DNA of 64,000 nt from Chloroflexota bacterium (lineage in GTDB: Bacteria; Chloroflexota; UBA6077; JACCZL01): positions 12,583-76,582 of the forward strand of contig JAUJPG010000019.1 in the NCBI GenBank assembly GCA_030447245.1. Direction: 5' to 3'. A program made the translations under genes and the position numbers. Shown in pieces: positions 53,582 to 62,549 of this stretch (the first letter of the stretch is position 1; each line of letters starts with the position of its first letter). The notes beneath the pieces are model-generated. The model saw only the letters and a program-made list of their open reading frames with translations. It ran no database searches and had not been told where the DNA came from.

Positions 53582-53735
53582 TCGCGCACTCCCCTGCCAC
53601 GCCGCGACTCCACAGTACACGATCCTGGCGCCGCGGCACAGCGGCGCCTGCACCTGCCGCCGCTTGGCCCGCAAGCTCCAGAACGGTCAGGCGATTTGGA
53701 GGGGCCAGAGTGGCGTCAGGCGGCTCGGGTCACCG

Positions 53736-54314
53736 TCAGCGTGGAGGCGCGGTGGAGGCCTGGGAGTTGATCCTCACGGTTGCGGTTTGACCGTCGTCCG
53801 AGTCGCTGCCGTGGCGATAGCGGGAGGCGCTGTACGCAAGGCGGCGGGCCCGATATTGCGGGTCATCATGGTAGCGAAGGCGCTCACGCTCGGCGTGACG
53901 ACAGCGCTTGCAGAGCTGGCGCCCGCCGCTATCGGTTCGCCGCCGTCGCGTGACCCACACGCCGCACGTCCGGCAGGCAAATGACAGGTCGTCCGCGCCA
54001 GCAGGCTGGTGCGCCTCAACTTCGACAGGCGGTGCGGTCGTGTGCGCCGTCGGATGCAACTGCAGGAAACGCCGTCCGGCCTCGGCGGCGGTGGTGCACC
54101 CGGCAAATGCGCCGAACGTTGCGCGGGGCGGCACCGCGCGGAACAGCTCGACCGTGGCGCCGTCCTCGACGAGCCAGAAGTGGCCGTGCTCGGTCATGAC
54201 GGCCCAGACGCGCGGCGTCGGCGCGCCGCGAGCCCGTGCGCGGACCAGGCTGGCGGCCTGGACCTCCATACCCAGCCGCTCGAGCACGTGCCCAGCAATC
54301 TGATCGGATTCCAT
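53736..54314 (-). CDS. Uncharacterised protein with C-terminal zinc-finger-like CxxC pairs
   Basis: The 192-residue protein has an N-terminal part with ASLVRARARGAPTPRVWAVMTEHGHFWLVEDGATVELFRA (beta-rich). The C-terminal part has FACRTCGVWVTRRRRTDSGGRQLCKRCRHAERERLRYHDDPQYRARRLAYSASRYRH. The CxxC...CxxC spacing suggests a small zinc ribbon followed by a basic helix, as in nucleic-acid-binding or HNH-like modules, but no HNH residues are visible. The ATG at 54314 was chosen because AGGGG lies five bases ahead. I do not recognise the family. Confidence 0.5.
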   Translation of the reverse strand: MESDQIAGHVLERLGMEVQAASLVRARARGAPTPRVWAVMTEHGHFWLVEDGATVELFRAVPPRATFGAFAGCTTAAEAGRRFLQLHPTAHTTAPPVEVEAHQPAGADDLSFACRTCGVWVTRRRRTDSGGRQLCKRCRHAERERLRYHDDPQYRARRLAYSASRYRHGSDSDDGQTATVRINSQASTAPPR

Positions 54315-54700
54315 GTTGACCCCTAGGAATGTCCGGTGAAGATGGCCTGTGATTGGACAGAAGTGTTCCAAGGCAACAACCATGCCTTGCCCGTCCTGTG
54401 GCATCGAGGAGTGAGCGCTCGTGCAGGCAGCTCGTGGCCCAGGATGACGCGAGCGGGTGTGGTACGCCCTGCGGCCCTCGGGGCCAGCTGCGACAAATCC
54501 AACACGCCGGAGGTGATGGTTCGCGCCAGCGCGTGGGATGCAGCCGGCGCACCGAGCTACCGACCCGAGGCTCACCGGCGGTTCTTGCGACGACCCCGGC
54601 CTCTCCCGGACGTCCCGGTCGCGCCCACCAGCATCGACGGTCGCCACGGTCCGAAGCTGCTCGGGTCTCCTGGCTGCCCAAAGACGAACAGACGCGGCAG
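54315..54700. other. 386-base gap without a supported gene
   Basis: No frame on either strand looks coding. On the plus strand there is a TTGGA/TCCAA inverted repeat (54354-54372) and a 10-codon ATG frame, MPCPSCGIEE. I treat neither as a gene. Confidence 0.4.
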
Positions 54701-55711
54701 TCAGTCGTCAGGTGCCGGCCGTCCGTGGTCGCGCAGGGCTGGGATCACGTCAGCGCCGAAGCGGCGCACGGCGCGGAGCAGATCGGTGTGGGCCAGGTCC
54801 GGGTATTGCATCCGCAAGATCACGGTGTCCACGCCGAGGTCGCGGTAAGCGCGCAGGCCAATGACGCAGTCGTCAGGCGTACCGAAAACGAGCTTTGGCT
54901 CCAGCTCCTCGAAGCGAAGCCTGGAATTGTACTTGTCGGCATCCGGGGAGCGGCGCTTCCAGCCGGCGTATGAAGCGTACAGGCGGAGAAGCGGCCCGGC
55001 GGCGATCCGACGAGCCTCGTCGCGCGAGTCGGCGACGAATCCGTCGCGCATCAGGATCACCTCACCTCGGGTACCTGCCGCGCGCGCGGCGTCTTTGAAC
55101 CAGCCGATCTTCCTGGTCAACTCGTCCGGGCCGGCGTTCGCCGAGGCGATCCATCCGTCGCCGAGCCGGGCGACGCGCTCGATCGCCGGGCGTACGTGGG
55201 CGCCAATCCAGATCGGTGGCCGCGGCCGTTGGGCCGGGAGCACGCTGAGGTAGGCGCCAGGCCGAGCATACAACGAGTTTCTTCCCTCCAGCGTCTCGCC
55301 CGCCCAGAGTCGGGCGATCGTGTCGAGTCCGGCGAGCAGTCGTGGCACCCGCTCGGCCGGGTCGGAGCCGAACATGGTGAATTCCTCGGGACGGTAGCCG
55401 AGGACGACGCCGAAGATCAGGCGGCCGTCGGAGAGCTGGTCCAGGTTGGCCAGCTGCTCGGCCAGCAGAACCGGATCGTAGACCGGCAGGATGAAGCCAG
55501 CCGAGCATATCCCGAGCCGCCGGGTCCTGGCGGCCAGCCAGGTCAGCGTGGTCAACTGCTCCTGGAAGCCCTCCTCGTGAGCGTGCCGCTCGCCCAACGC
55601 CAGGAAGTCCCAGCCACACTCCTCCAGGGTGACCGCCTGCTCGGCAAGCTCCCGATGCACCGACTGCCCCGGCGCGTGGAAATACTGGTTTAGATACAGC
55701 CCGAAGCGCAT
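54701..55711 (-). CDS. LLM-class oxidoreductase 2 (F420-type)
   Basis: The 336-residue protein starts MRFGLYLNQYFHAPGQSVHRELAEQAVTLEECGWDFLALGERHAHEEGFQEQLTTLTWLAARTRRLGICSAGFILPVYDPVLLAEQLANLDQLSDGRLIFGVVLGYRPEEFTMFG, matching luciferase-like F420 or FMN enzymes. GDGWIASANAGPDELTRKIGWF and KLVFGTPDDCVIGLRAYRDLGVDTVILRM lie in the second half. It is only distantly related to the LLM enzyme at 47 kb. It runs together with the following GNAT and aldolase genes on the minus strand, so they may form an operon. Confidence 0.87.
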   Translation of the reverse strand: MRFGLYLNQYFHAPGQSVHRELAEQAVTLEECGWDFLALGERHAHEEGFQEQLTTLTWLAARTRRLGICSAGFILPVYDPVLLAEQLANLDQLSDGRLIFGVVLGYRPEEFTMFGSDPAERVPRLLAGLDTIARLWAGETLEGRNSLYARPGAYLSVLPAQRPRPPIWIGAHVRPAIERVARLGDGWIASANAGPDELTRKIGWFKDAARAAGTRGEVILMRDGFVADSRDEARRIAAGPLLRLYASYAGWKRRSPDADKYNSRLRFEELEPKLVFGTPDDCVIGLRAYRDLGVDTVILRMQYPDLAHTDLLRAVRRFGADVIPALRDHGRPAPDD

Positions 55712-55721
55712 GCGAGCTGCC

Positions 55722-56597
55722 TCATCCGATCTCCGGGCCGGCCGAGGTGTACAGGAGGTCGAGGTCGGCGGGAGGCGGGGGCGCACCGCGGGTCATCCGG
55801 ATGAACGGCCGCACTGGCTCGAGGCCGAGGCGGGAAGCCAGGGCACCGGCATGCACATTGGGCAACAGGACGTCCATGACCACCCGAGTACCACCCAACG
55901 GGCGTAGAGTTTCGCGGACCAACGACTCGGCGGCGAGCTCGTCGAGCGCCACCAACGGGCCGACGTGGTGTCCGCGTGCCCCGGGGCGACTCAGCAGATA
56001 GCCGACGAGGTCGCTGCCGCGCTCGACGACCGTGCAGCCGTCCGGATGATCGCCGGCCAGGGATCGGAGCAGCCGAGCGCGGTCTGCGCCAAACGCCAGG
56101 GCGTCAAGCGCAAGCAGGGCCGGTAGGTCCGACGAGCGCAGCGGACGAGCGCCGCCGTCCAACGACTCCCCACGAACCGACGCGACCTCGGGGATCACTC
56201 CAACGCATCGCTCCAGGCCGTACGCATCGACGTAGCCAAGCCGATCGTACATCTCCTTGCCGAGCGGCGTGGCGTCCAGCGCGATCGTCGCGATGCAGCG
56301 CCTGTCCAGGTACGCCATCGCGTGCTCGAACAGCGCGCGGCCAATGCCGCGGCGCCGATGGGCCGCGTCGACCAGCACCATGCCGATCCACGCCAGCGCC
56401 GGGCCGTAGGTCGTGACGGTCGCGGTGGCGACGGTCTGGCCGTCCAACTCGCCGACGAAGCAGCCGTCCGGCTCCCAGGCGAGCAGCCGTCGCCAATCGT
56501 CGTCTGACTGGTTCCAGCCGGCCTGTTCGCGCAGGCGCTGGCCGACCGGGATGTCGGACGTGGTCATCGGGCGAATGGTCAGTCCCGGCGAGGACAT
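55722..56597 (-). CDS. Tandem-domain GNAT acetyltransferase
   Basis: The 291-residue product has a first GNAT domain with AWIGMVLVDAAHRRRGIGRALFEHAMAYLDRRCIATIALDATPLGKEMYDRLGYVD, containing R-R-G-I-G-R-A for acetyl-CoA. A second, degenerate domain (HPDGCTVVERGSDLVGYLLSRPGARGHHVGPLVA...LGLEPVRPFIRMTRG) follows. This two-domain layout is common in uncharacterised GNAT proteins. It begins four bases after the aldolase gene and ends ten bases before the LLM gene, so the three are likely cotranscribed. Substrate unknown. Confidence 0.82.
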   Translation of the reverse strand: MSSPGLTIRPMTTSDIPVGQRLREQAGWNQSDDDWRRLLAWEPDGCFVGELDGQTVATATVTTYGPALAWIGMVLVDAAHRRRGIGRALFEHAMAYLDRRCIATIALDATPLGKEMYDRLGYVDAYGLERCVGVIPEVASVRGESLDGGARPLRSSDLPALLALDALAFGADRARLLRSLAGDHPDGCTVVERGSDLVGYLLSRPGARGHHVGPLVALDELAAESLVRETLRPLGGTRVVMDVLLPNVHAGALASRLGLEPVRPFIRMTRGAPPPPADLDLLYTSAGPEIG

Positions 56598-56601
56598 CTG
56601 G

Positions 56602-57564
56602 CTACGCGCGGACCGCAGTCGGCTGACGGAGCGCCGCGACGGCCGCGCGGACGTGCGCACGGTCGGCCGCTCCCAGAGACGGGCCAAACGGGTCATGGGC
56701 CGCGTCCTCGGGGATGACGCCCTCGGCGGCGAGAGCCCAGAGCATCCGCTGGATGTAGCCGTCCATCGGAGCGACGAACGTCGCCTGGGCAAAGGCGTCG
56801 ACGCGGGCCGACAGCTCCACAAAGCGCGGCGCGTCGCCAGCGAACCAGGCCTCGAGGAGCTCGGCCTGGGGGCGGACGCAGGCGGCGCCCATGCCGATCA
56901 GCGCTGCCTCCGCGCCGCACATCAACGAGTAACCCAGGAACCGGTCTTCGCCGGTGATCAGCAGCGCTGCCGGGAACCGCTTGCGAACGAGGGCTGCGAC
57001 ATCCTGAAATGTCATCACGCTGTCGAGCGAGGCCATCTTGATGCCGACGACGTTCGGGAGGCCGAACAGCTCGCTTAGCACGTCCAGCGTGTAGGTGACG
57101 CCGCCGGCCGCCTCGTACAGGTAGAAGAGAATCAGCGGAGCGCCAAGGTCCGCCAGGGCGCGGTGGTGCGCGACGATCCGGCGATCTCGCTCGTCCGTTG
57201 GCAGCTCGCGATAGACGGTCGGAGCGTACGCCATCAGGGCGTCGGCCCCTCCACGCAGGGCGTCCTCCGCCATCTGCAGGGTGGCGTCGCCGAAGCCGTT
57301 GAGCCCGCCGTGGCGCGCGACATGAGCACCGACGCCGGCGACGATCGTCCGTGGAAAGCCGGCGCGCCAGGCGGCGAGTACGTGCTGTCGTTGCGCACGC
57401 TCCAGCAGCAATCCCCGTCCGGTGTGGGCCCAGACGGCAACGCCGGCAACCGGCTCACCGGCCATGTGCGCGACGTAGCTTGCCTGGGCCGCCGCGTCGA
57501 CGCGCCCGCTCGGGCCGAACGGCACCGGAACGGCTGGGATGAGTCCCCCGCGCACATTCAGCAT
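56602..57564 (-). CDS. Dihydrodipicolinate synthase/N-acetylneuraminate lyase family aldolase
   Basis: The 320-residue TIM barrel has GGLIPAVPVPFGPSGRVD at the start. The Schiff-base Lys is in VVGIKMASLDSVMTF, preceded by ILFYLYEAAGGVTYTLDVL, which replaces the Tyr-Asn-x-P of true DapA. The family's threonine pair is altered (AVWAHTGRGLLL). Its changes suggest a sugar-acid or hydroxy-keto acid aldolase rather than lysine biosynthesis. It leads the small minus-strand operon with the GNAT and LLM genes. Confidence 0.85.
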   Translation of the reverse strand: MLNVRGGLIPAVPVPFGPSGRVDAAAQASYVAHMAGEPVAGVAVWAHTGRGLLLERAQRQHVLAAWRAGFPRTIVAGVGAHVARHGGLNGFGDATLQMAEDALRGGADALMAYAPTVYRELPTDERDRRIVAHHRALADLGAPLILFYLYEAAGGVTYTLDVLSELFGLPNVVGIKMASLDSVMTFQDVAALVRKRFPAALLITGEDRFLGYSLMCGAEAALIGMGAACVRPQAELLEAWFAGDAPRFVELSARVDAFAQATFVAPMDGYIQRMLWALAAEGVIPEDAAHDPFGPSLGAADRAHVRAAVAALRQPTAVRA

Positions 57565-57619
57565 GGACCCGCCCCCTGGAGCATGCCACAGGATGGCCGA
57601 TCAGGCAGCAGTCTGCAAG

Positions 57620-58936
57620 TGGACTTGACCCGATTTGGTGGACACCGACAATGAGGAGGGCAGCATGACCCTCGCAGGAGTCCACATGGCGCAACGAGCG
57701 AGACGGATGTTCACGGCGGGAGTTCAAGGGGGAGACGGATGTTCACGGCGGAGTTCAAGGGGGAGACGGATGTTCACGGCGGAGTTCAAGGGGAGACGGT
57801 CGCGCTGATCCGGGCCGTCGGGCAAGAGCCTCGGGCAAGTCTGCCGGGACCTGGACCTGACCGAGACGGCGGTCCGCCGCTGGGTCCAGCAGGCGGAGGT
57901 GGATGCCGGGCAGCGGTCGGGGGGGACGACGACGGCGGGAGGAACTGGCGCGGCTACGTCGGGAGAACCTGGTGCCGCGGCAGGAGCGGGAGATCCTGGT
58001 AAAAGCGGCGGCCTTCTTCGCCAAGGAGACGACCCGATGAGCCGGGCCTGGCTCATCGCGGTGGAGCAGGCCGGCATCCGGCCGTCCGGCTGTGTCGCGT
58101 GCTCGGGGTCTCGCCGAGCGGATTTTATGCCTGGAGCACGCGGCAGCCGTCGGCACGCGCGGTGGCCAACGCGGCGCTGACCGCCCGGATCCGGGCGGTG
58201 CACGGGCGCAGCCGCGGCATCTACGGGGCACCACGCGTCCACGCCGAGCTGCGGGTTCAGGGGACGGCTGCCGCGCGCAAGCGGGTTGCGCGGTTGATGC
58301 GAGAGGCCGGGCTGGTCGGCTGTCGGCCGCGGGGGGTCCGCCGCACGACGATCTCCGACCCGACGACCCAAGCCGCTGACCTGGTGCAGCGGCGCTGTTC
58401 GAGCGACGTGGACCGGCTCTGGGTCGCGGACATCACCGATGTTCGGACCGACCAGGGCTTGGGCTGTACCTGGCGGCCATCCTCGACGCCGGGCCTCGCC
58501 GGTGGTCGGCTGGGCGCTGGCCGATCACCTGCGCACCGAGCTGGCGCTGGACGCCCTCACCATGGCGCTGGCCGGACGCCGTCCTGCTGCCCGGCCTGAT
58601 CCACCATTCCGACCGCGGCACCCAGTACCTGGCCGGGGCCTACACCGGCCGGCTGGCCGAGCACCGCCTCCAGCAGAGCGTCGGCCCCGGGGACGTGCTG
58701 GGACAATGCCGTCGCTGAGAGCTTCTTCGCCCACTCAAGACCGAGCTGCTCCATCGCCAGACCTGGGCGACCCGACAGCAGGCCAGGACGGCCATCTTCG
58801 AGTACATCGAGGTCTTCTACAATCGTCATCGTCGACATTCCACCCTCGGCTATCTCTCCAGCCGAGTTCGAAGCGCGCTACCATCTCCAGGCGGTCGCCG
58901 CCTGATCAGACTCTCCACCGAAACGGGTCATCTCCA
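57620..58936 (+). mobile_element. IS3-family insertion sequence, frameshifted
   Basis: Imperfect terminal repeats flank it: TGGACTTGACCCGATTTGG at 57620 and, inverted, TGGAGATGACCCGTTTCGG ending at 58936. OrfA appears as KSLGQVCRDLDLTETAVRRWVQQAEVDAG. OrfB appears as VLGVSPSGFYAWSTRQPSARAVANAALTARIRAVHGRSRGIYGAPRVHAELRVQG, VDRLWVADITDV (first Asp), VVGWALADHLRTELALDALTMALA and NRHRRHSTLGYLSPAEFEARYHLQAVAA. Both frames are broken by several indels. It is the fuller relative of the relic at 14 kb. Confidence 0.85.
57701..57793 (+). repeat. Three tandem copies of a 30-32-base unit at the start of OrfA
   Basis: The unit AGACGGATGTTCACGGCGGA plus GTTCAAGGGGG is present three times in a row (57701-57732, 57733-57763, 57764-57793), with lengths of 32, 31 and 30 bases that differ only in G-runs. 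It encodes RRMFTAEFKGE once in a normal OrfA; the extra copies are out of frame. Confidence 0.85.
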
Positions 58937-59182
58937 AAGGCATCGGCAGATCCGCTGCTGCCTTGCCCCACGCAACCGGCCACTGATAGACTCCACCCGG
59001 CCGTCACGCCGTGGCCACCGAATGCCGGCCGCAAGGCCGCGGTCCCTGAGGACGAGCTGCATGCACGGCCTTTCCATACGCAGGGTGCCTCGCACCCGTG
59101 CCGCGAGCGCGCAAGACCCGAGCGCTTCGCCCGCCAGGCCCCTCTGCCCGGTCGGCTGGGTTGGGGCTGCCTGCTGAGCGCC

Positions 59183-60073
59183 GTGCCGATCCGCGACTTC
59201 TTCCATCGGCGTGGCGCTGGCAGTCCGGACATCCCGGATGATCTCTGGGCCAGGTGCGGCAACGAACGCTGCAGGGATCTCATCTACAGCCGCGAGTTCG
59301 AGAAAAACCTGCGCGTCTGCTCGAAGTGCGAGCACCACACCCGCCTGTCGGCGCGCGCGCGGATCGCCCAGCTTCTGGACCCGAACAGCTTCCACGAAGA
59401 GGACGCCGAGCTTCGGCCCGGCGACCCGCTCGGCTTCGTCAGCGACGGCCAGCCGTACCGCGACAAGCTCGCCGACTCTCGCGAGAAGACCGGTTTGGAG
59501 GAGGCCGTCCTCTGCGGAACCGGCCGGATCGAGGACGTCGCGATGCGGGCGCTTGTCGCCGACTTTGGGTTCATGGGCGCCAGCATGGGCTCGGTCGTCG
59601 GGGAGAAAGTCGCTCGTGGAGTCGAGCGCTCGGTTCAGGACCGCCTGCCGCTCGTGGCAGTGTGCGCCTCGGGAGGCGCCAGGATGCACGAGGGGATCTT
59701 CTCTCTGATGCAGATGGCCAAGACCGCCGCCACGCTGGCCCGACTTGCGGAGGCCCAGGTGCCGTTCTTCGCCCTGCTGACGGACCCGACCACCGGCGGC
59801 GTGACCGCCAGCTTCGCCGGCCTGGGTGACGTGCTCCTGGCCGAGCCGGGCGCGCTGGTTGGCTTCGCGGGACCGCGTGTCATCGAGCAGATTACCAAGC
59901 AGAAGCTGCCCCCGCGCGCCCAGCGGTCCGAGTTCCAGTTGGAACACGGGATGATTGACCTGGTGGTCCACCGCCGCGACCTGCGGCCAACGCTCGGTCG
60001 CCTGCTCCGCCACTACAGCCCGCCAACCGCGTACGCGGCCGGCGGACCGAGCCGCAACGGGAAGGAGGCCTGA
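59183..60073 (+). CDS. accD: Acetyl-CoA carboxylase carboxyltransferase beta subunit AccD
   Basis: The 296-residue protein starts at GTG 59183 (VPIRDFFHRRG). Its zinc finger reads WARCGNERCRDLIYSREFEKNLRVCSKCEHH; the first Cys pair is CX4C rather than the usual CX2C. The crotonase core has FMGASMGSVVGEKVARGVE, VCASGGARMHEGIFSLMQMAKTAATLARL, PTTGGVTASFAGLGDVLLAEPGALVGFAGPRVIEQ. It carries the carboxyl group from biotin to acetyl-CoA with AccA, which follows at once. An IS3 end lies 247 bases upstream. Confidence 0.92.
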   Translation: MPIRDFFHRRGAGSPDIPDDLWARCGNERCRDLIYSREFEKNLRVCSKCEHHTRLSARARIAQLLDPNSFHEEDAELRPGDPLGFVSDGQPYRDKLADSREKTGLEEAVLCGTGRIEDVAMRALVADFGFMGASMGSVVGEKVARGVERSVQDRLPLVAVCASGGARMHEGIFSLMQMAKTAATLARLAEAQVPFFALLTDPTTGGVTASFAGLGDVLLAEPGALVGFAGPRVIEQITKQKLPPRAQRSEFQLEHGMIDLVVHRRDLRPTLGRLLRHYSPPTAYAAGGPSRNGKEA

Positions 60074-60075
60074 TC

Positions 60076-60957
60076 CTGGTTAGCACCGAGGAGCGCCTCC
60101 GACTCCGACCCTCGGACCGCACGCCTGTGTCGAGCGGGTTGTCGCCGTGGGAGCGGGTCCAGTTCGCGCGCCATCCGCGGCGACCGTACACGCTCGACTA
60201 CATCGGTTGCTTGTTCGACGACTTCGTCGAACTTCACGGTGACCGCCTGTTCGCCGACGACCCGGCACTGGTCGGCGGGCCGGCCCGCCTGGCCGGTCGC
60301 TCGGTGATGGTGCTCGGCCACCAGAAAGGCCGCGACGCGCGCGAGAATGCCCTACGGCGCTTCGGCATGCCACGTCCAGAGGGCTACCGCAAGGCGCTGC
60401 GACTGATGAAGCAGGCTGAGAAGTTCGGCTTGCCGCTGATCTGCCTGGTTGATACGCCTGGGGCCGACCCGACGCTCCCGTCCGAGGAGCGGGGACAGGC
60501 GTTGGCCATCGCTACAAACTTGCTCGAAATGTCCCGCTTGCGCGTCCCAACCATCGCCGCGATCATTGGCGAGGGGGGCAGCGGGGGCGCCCTGGCCGTC
60601 GCCGTGGCCGACCGCGTGCTGATGCTGGAGAACGCGATCTACTCGGTCGTCACGCCCGAGGGATGCGCCTCGATCCTGTGGAAGAATGTCGCCCTCGCCC
60701 CCGAGGCGGCACAGTCGATGAAGATCACCGCCGAGGACATCTGGCGTTTCGGCATCGTGGACGGGGTGGTCCCCGAACCGGCCGGGGGCGCTCACGCCGA
60801 CCCGGCCCGAGCGATGCTGGAGCTCGGCATGGCGCTTCGCGACACGCTGGACGACCTCGATGGTTCGTACGGGCGTGGCGCGACGCTCGACGTCGAGCGC
60901 CTGTTGTCCGATCGCTTCGACAAGTATCGCGGCATCGGCGTATTTGACGAAGGCTGA
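60076..60957 (+). CDS. accA: Acetyl-CoA carboxylase carboxyltransferase alpha subunit AccA
   Basis: About 293 residues: SPWERVQFARHPRRPYTLDYIGCLFDDFVELHGDRLFADDPALVGGPARLAGRSVMVLGHQKGRD, LPLICLVDTPGADPTLPSEERGQALAIATNLLEMSRLRVPTIAAIIGEGGSGGALAVAVADRVLMLENAIYSVVTPEGCASILWKN, the AccA signature. A GTG at 60127 is a standard start. But AAGGAGG at 60062-60068 is correctly spaced for a CTG at 60076, three bases after the accD stop, and would add a polar N-terminus. I favour the CTG. Biotin carboxylase and carrier protein lie elsewhere. Confidence 0.9.
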   Translation: MVSTEERLRLRPSDRTPVSSGLSPWERVQFARHPRRPYTLDYIGCLFDDFVELHGDRLFADDPALVGGPARLAGRSVMVLGHQKGRDARENALRRFGMPRPEGYRKALRLMKQAEKFGLPLICLVDTPGADPTLPSEERGQALAIATNLLEMSRLRVPTIAAIIGEGGSGGALAVAVADRVLMLENAIYSVVTPEGCASILWKNVALAPEAAQSMKITAEDIWRFGIVDGVVPEPAGGAHADPARAMLELGMALRDTLDDLDGSYGRGATLDVERLLSDRFDKYRGIGVFDEG

Positions 60958-61018
60958 GACATGACAGACGATGGAACGAGCAGCACCCGAGTGGTCACAC
61001 GCGACGAGGCATGACAGC

Positions 61019-62449
61019 ATGAAGACGCGCATAGGCTCCCGAACGTTCGCGCTCCTGGGGCTCCTGACACCGCTCACGTTTGCCGCCATCGGCGGGCCGA
61101 GCCCGGCGCTCGCCCAGCAGCCGGCCGCCACGCCGGCCGGGCAGGTGGCTGCGCCGTCAGCGCAGATCGACCCGCGATCGGTCTCGCTCACCGTCTCCGA
61201 CCTGCGCCCCGGGTTCGCACTGAACCCTGACCCGACCCAGACGGGGGCTCGTGAGCCGAGTCCCGGCCTCGCCGTCTACGAGGCCGACTTCACGCGCGAA
61301 CGCACCACCCAGAACTTGAACAGCGGCCCGGTCGAGATCAAGAGCCTGGTGGCGCGTGCCGCGAACCCCCAACAAGCGACCGAGCAGTTCAATCTCTCGC
61401 GCCAGTCACTGACCGCGGCGAATCCGCCCTGGGTCGCATCGTCGGTCGCCACACTGGGCGACGAGGCGGTCGGCCTTTCGCTAACCGGTAACTCGGCGCA
61501 TGGGCCGGCGGTGGCCCACCTCTACCTGTTCCGGCAGGCCAACATGGTTGTTGGCGTCACGGTGTCAGGCCTGGAGAAGCAGACCAGGATGGCGGAGGCC
61601 GAAGCGCTCAGCGCGGTGATCTTGCGGCGGATCGACCCCACCTTCGCGGCGAGGCGGGCCACGAATCTCCCGCGGACCGTGCGCCAGCGACCGCCGGCAA
61701 ACGCGCCGGCTGCGCCATTGGCTCCGTCTCCGTCGAGCCGACCCGCGGCGGCAAGCGTTCGTGTGTCCAACACCGACGGCACCGGGCTCAATCTCCGTGC
61801 CTCGCCGAGCACCACGGCTCGGATCATGGCGACCTTGCCGGAGGGCACGACGCTCGAGGTGATCGGCGAGGACCGTCAGGTCGAAGGCCGAGCCTGGAAG
61901 AACGTGCGGTCCAGCCAATCCGGTACTGGCTGGGTCGCCGCCGAGTACACGACCCCGGTGACCGCGACTGCGCCGTCCGGCACCCCGTCGGCGGGTCAAG
62001 CCGCGTCCACGCCCACACCGGCAGCCGCGACCCAACCTGCTGGATCCACCGGCGCAGCGCGCGGGACGAACCCTCCCCCGTCCACGGGCTCGGCCGGGAC
62101 AGCATCCGCGGCGCCAGGTGCCGCCTCGGCCGCGGGGTCGCGGCCGGCCGGCCCGGTACTCGCGGTGGACGTCGCTCCAGCCACCGCCGAGCTCGCCGCC
62201 GGCGCACAGACCCTTGAGGTCACCGTGACCCGCGATGGCCGCGCGACCGAGAACGCTCGCGCGACGATCGAGGTGCGTTATGTCGACGGAAGCGCGGAGA
62301 CTCTGGACCTCCCGCCGACGGACGGCCAGGGTCGAACTCGGGTGACCTGGACGCCGGGTGGTCCGAGGGGACAGGTCGGCGTCGGCGTGGTCGCGACCGC
62401 GCCCGATGGCACCGTCGGTGTCGGCAGCGCCTCGTTTCGGCTCCAGTAG
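61019..62449 (+). CDS. Secreted protein with SH3b domain and C-terminal beta domain
   Basis: The 476-residue protein has a signal peptide (SRTFALLGLLTPLTFAAIGGPSPALA). A domain of about 150 residues follows (SVSLTVSDLRPGFALNPDPTQTG...), then an SH3b module, VRVSNTDGTGLNLRASPSTTARIMATLPEGTTLEVIGEDRQVEGRAWKNVRSSQSGTGWVAAEYTTPV. A long Pro/Ala/Thr/Ser linker leads to a fibronectin-like tail (VDVAPATAELAAGAQTLEVTVTRDGRATENARATIEV). SH3b modules bind peptidoglycan peptides, so a wall-attached role is likely. It lies 61 bases after accA and may be separately expressed. Confidence 0.75.
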   Translation: MKTRIGSRTFALLGLLTPLTFAAIGGPSPALAQQPAATPAGQVAAPSAQIDPRSVSLTVSDLRPGFALNPDPTQTGAREPSPGLAVYEADFTRERTTQNLNSGPVEIKSLVARAANPQQATEQFNLSRQSLTAANPPWVASSVATLGDEAVGLSLTGNSAHGPAVAHLYLFRQANMVVGVTVSGLEKQTRMAEAEALSAVILRRIDPTFAARRATNLPRTVRQRPPANAPAAPLAPSPSSRPAAASVRVSNTDGTGLNLRASPSTTARIMATLPEGTTLEVIGEDRQVEGRAWKNVRSSQSGTGWVAAEYTTPVTATAPSGTPSAGQAASTPTPAAATQPAGSTGAARGTNPPPSTGSAGTASAAPGAASAAGSRPAGPVLAVDVAPATAELAAGAQTLEVTVTRDGRATENARATIEVRYVDGSAETLDLPPTDGQGRTRVTWTPGGPRGQVGVGVVATAPDGTVGVGSASFRLQ

Positions 62450-62549
62450 GACGTAGCCGCGCTGACGCCTTCCTCGTGCGGCGGAGGGGAGACAGCGCCG
62501 CCTGCTACCATGCCTCCTCGACGACATGGGCCGACGGCAGGGAGGTGGG

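Noticed and set aside
51641-53674. Apparent 677-residue fusion of M20 peptidase and PanE-like protein
   Set aside because: The join comes from a frame slip at the M20 stop. TAATG at 52464 shows two overlapping genes, and the PanE part is scattered over several frames.
54382-54414. Ten-codon frame MPCPSCGIEE with a CPSC pair
   Set aside because: Weak ribosome site, no promoter and no terminator; too short to support from sequence alone.
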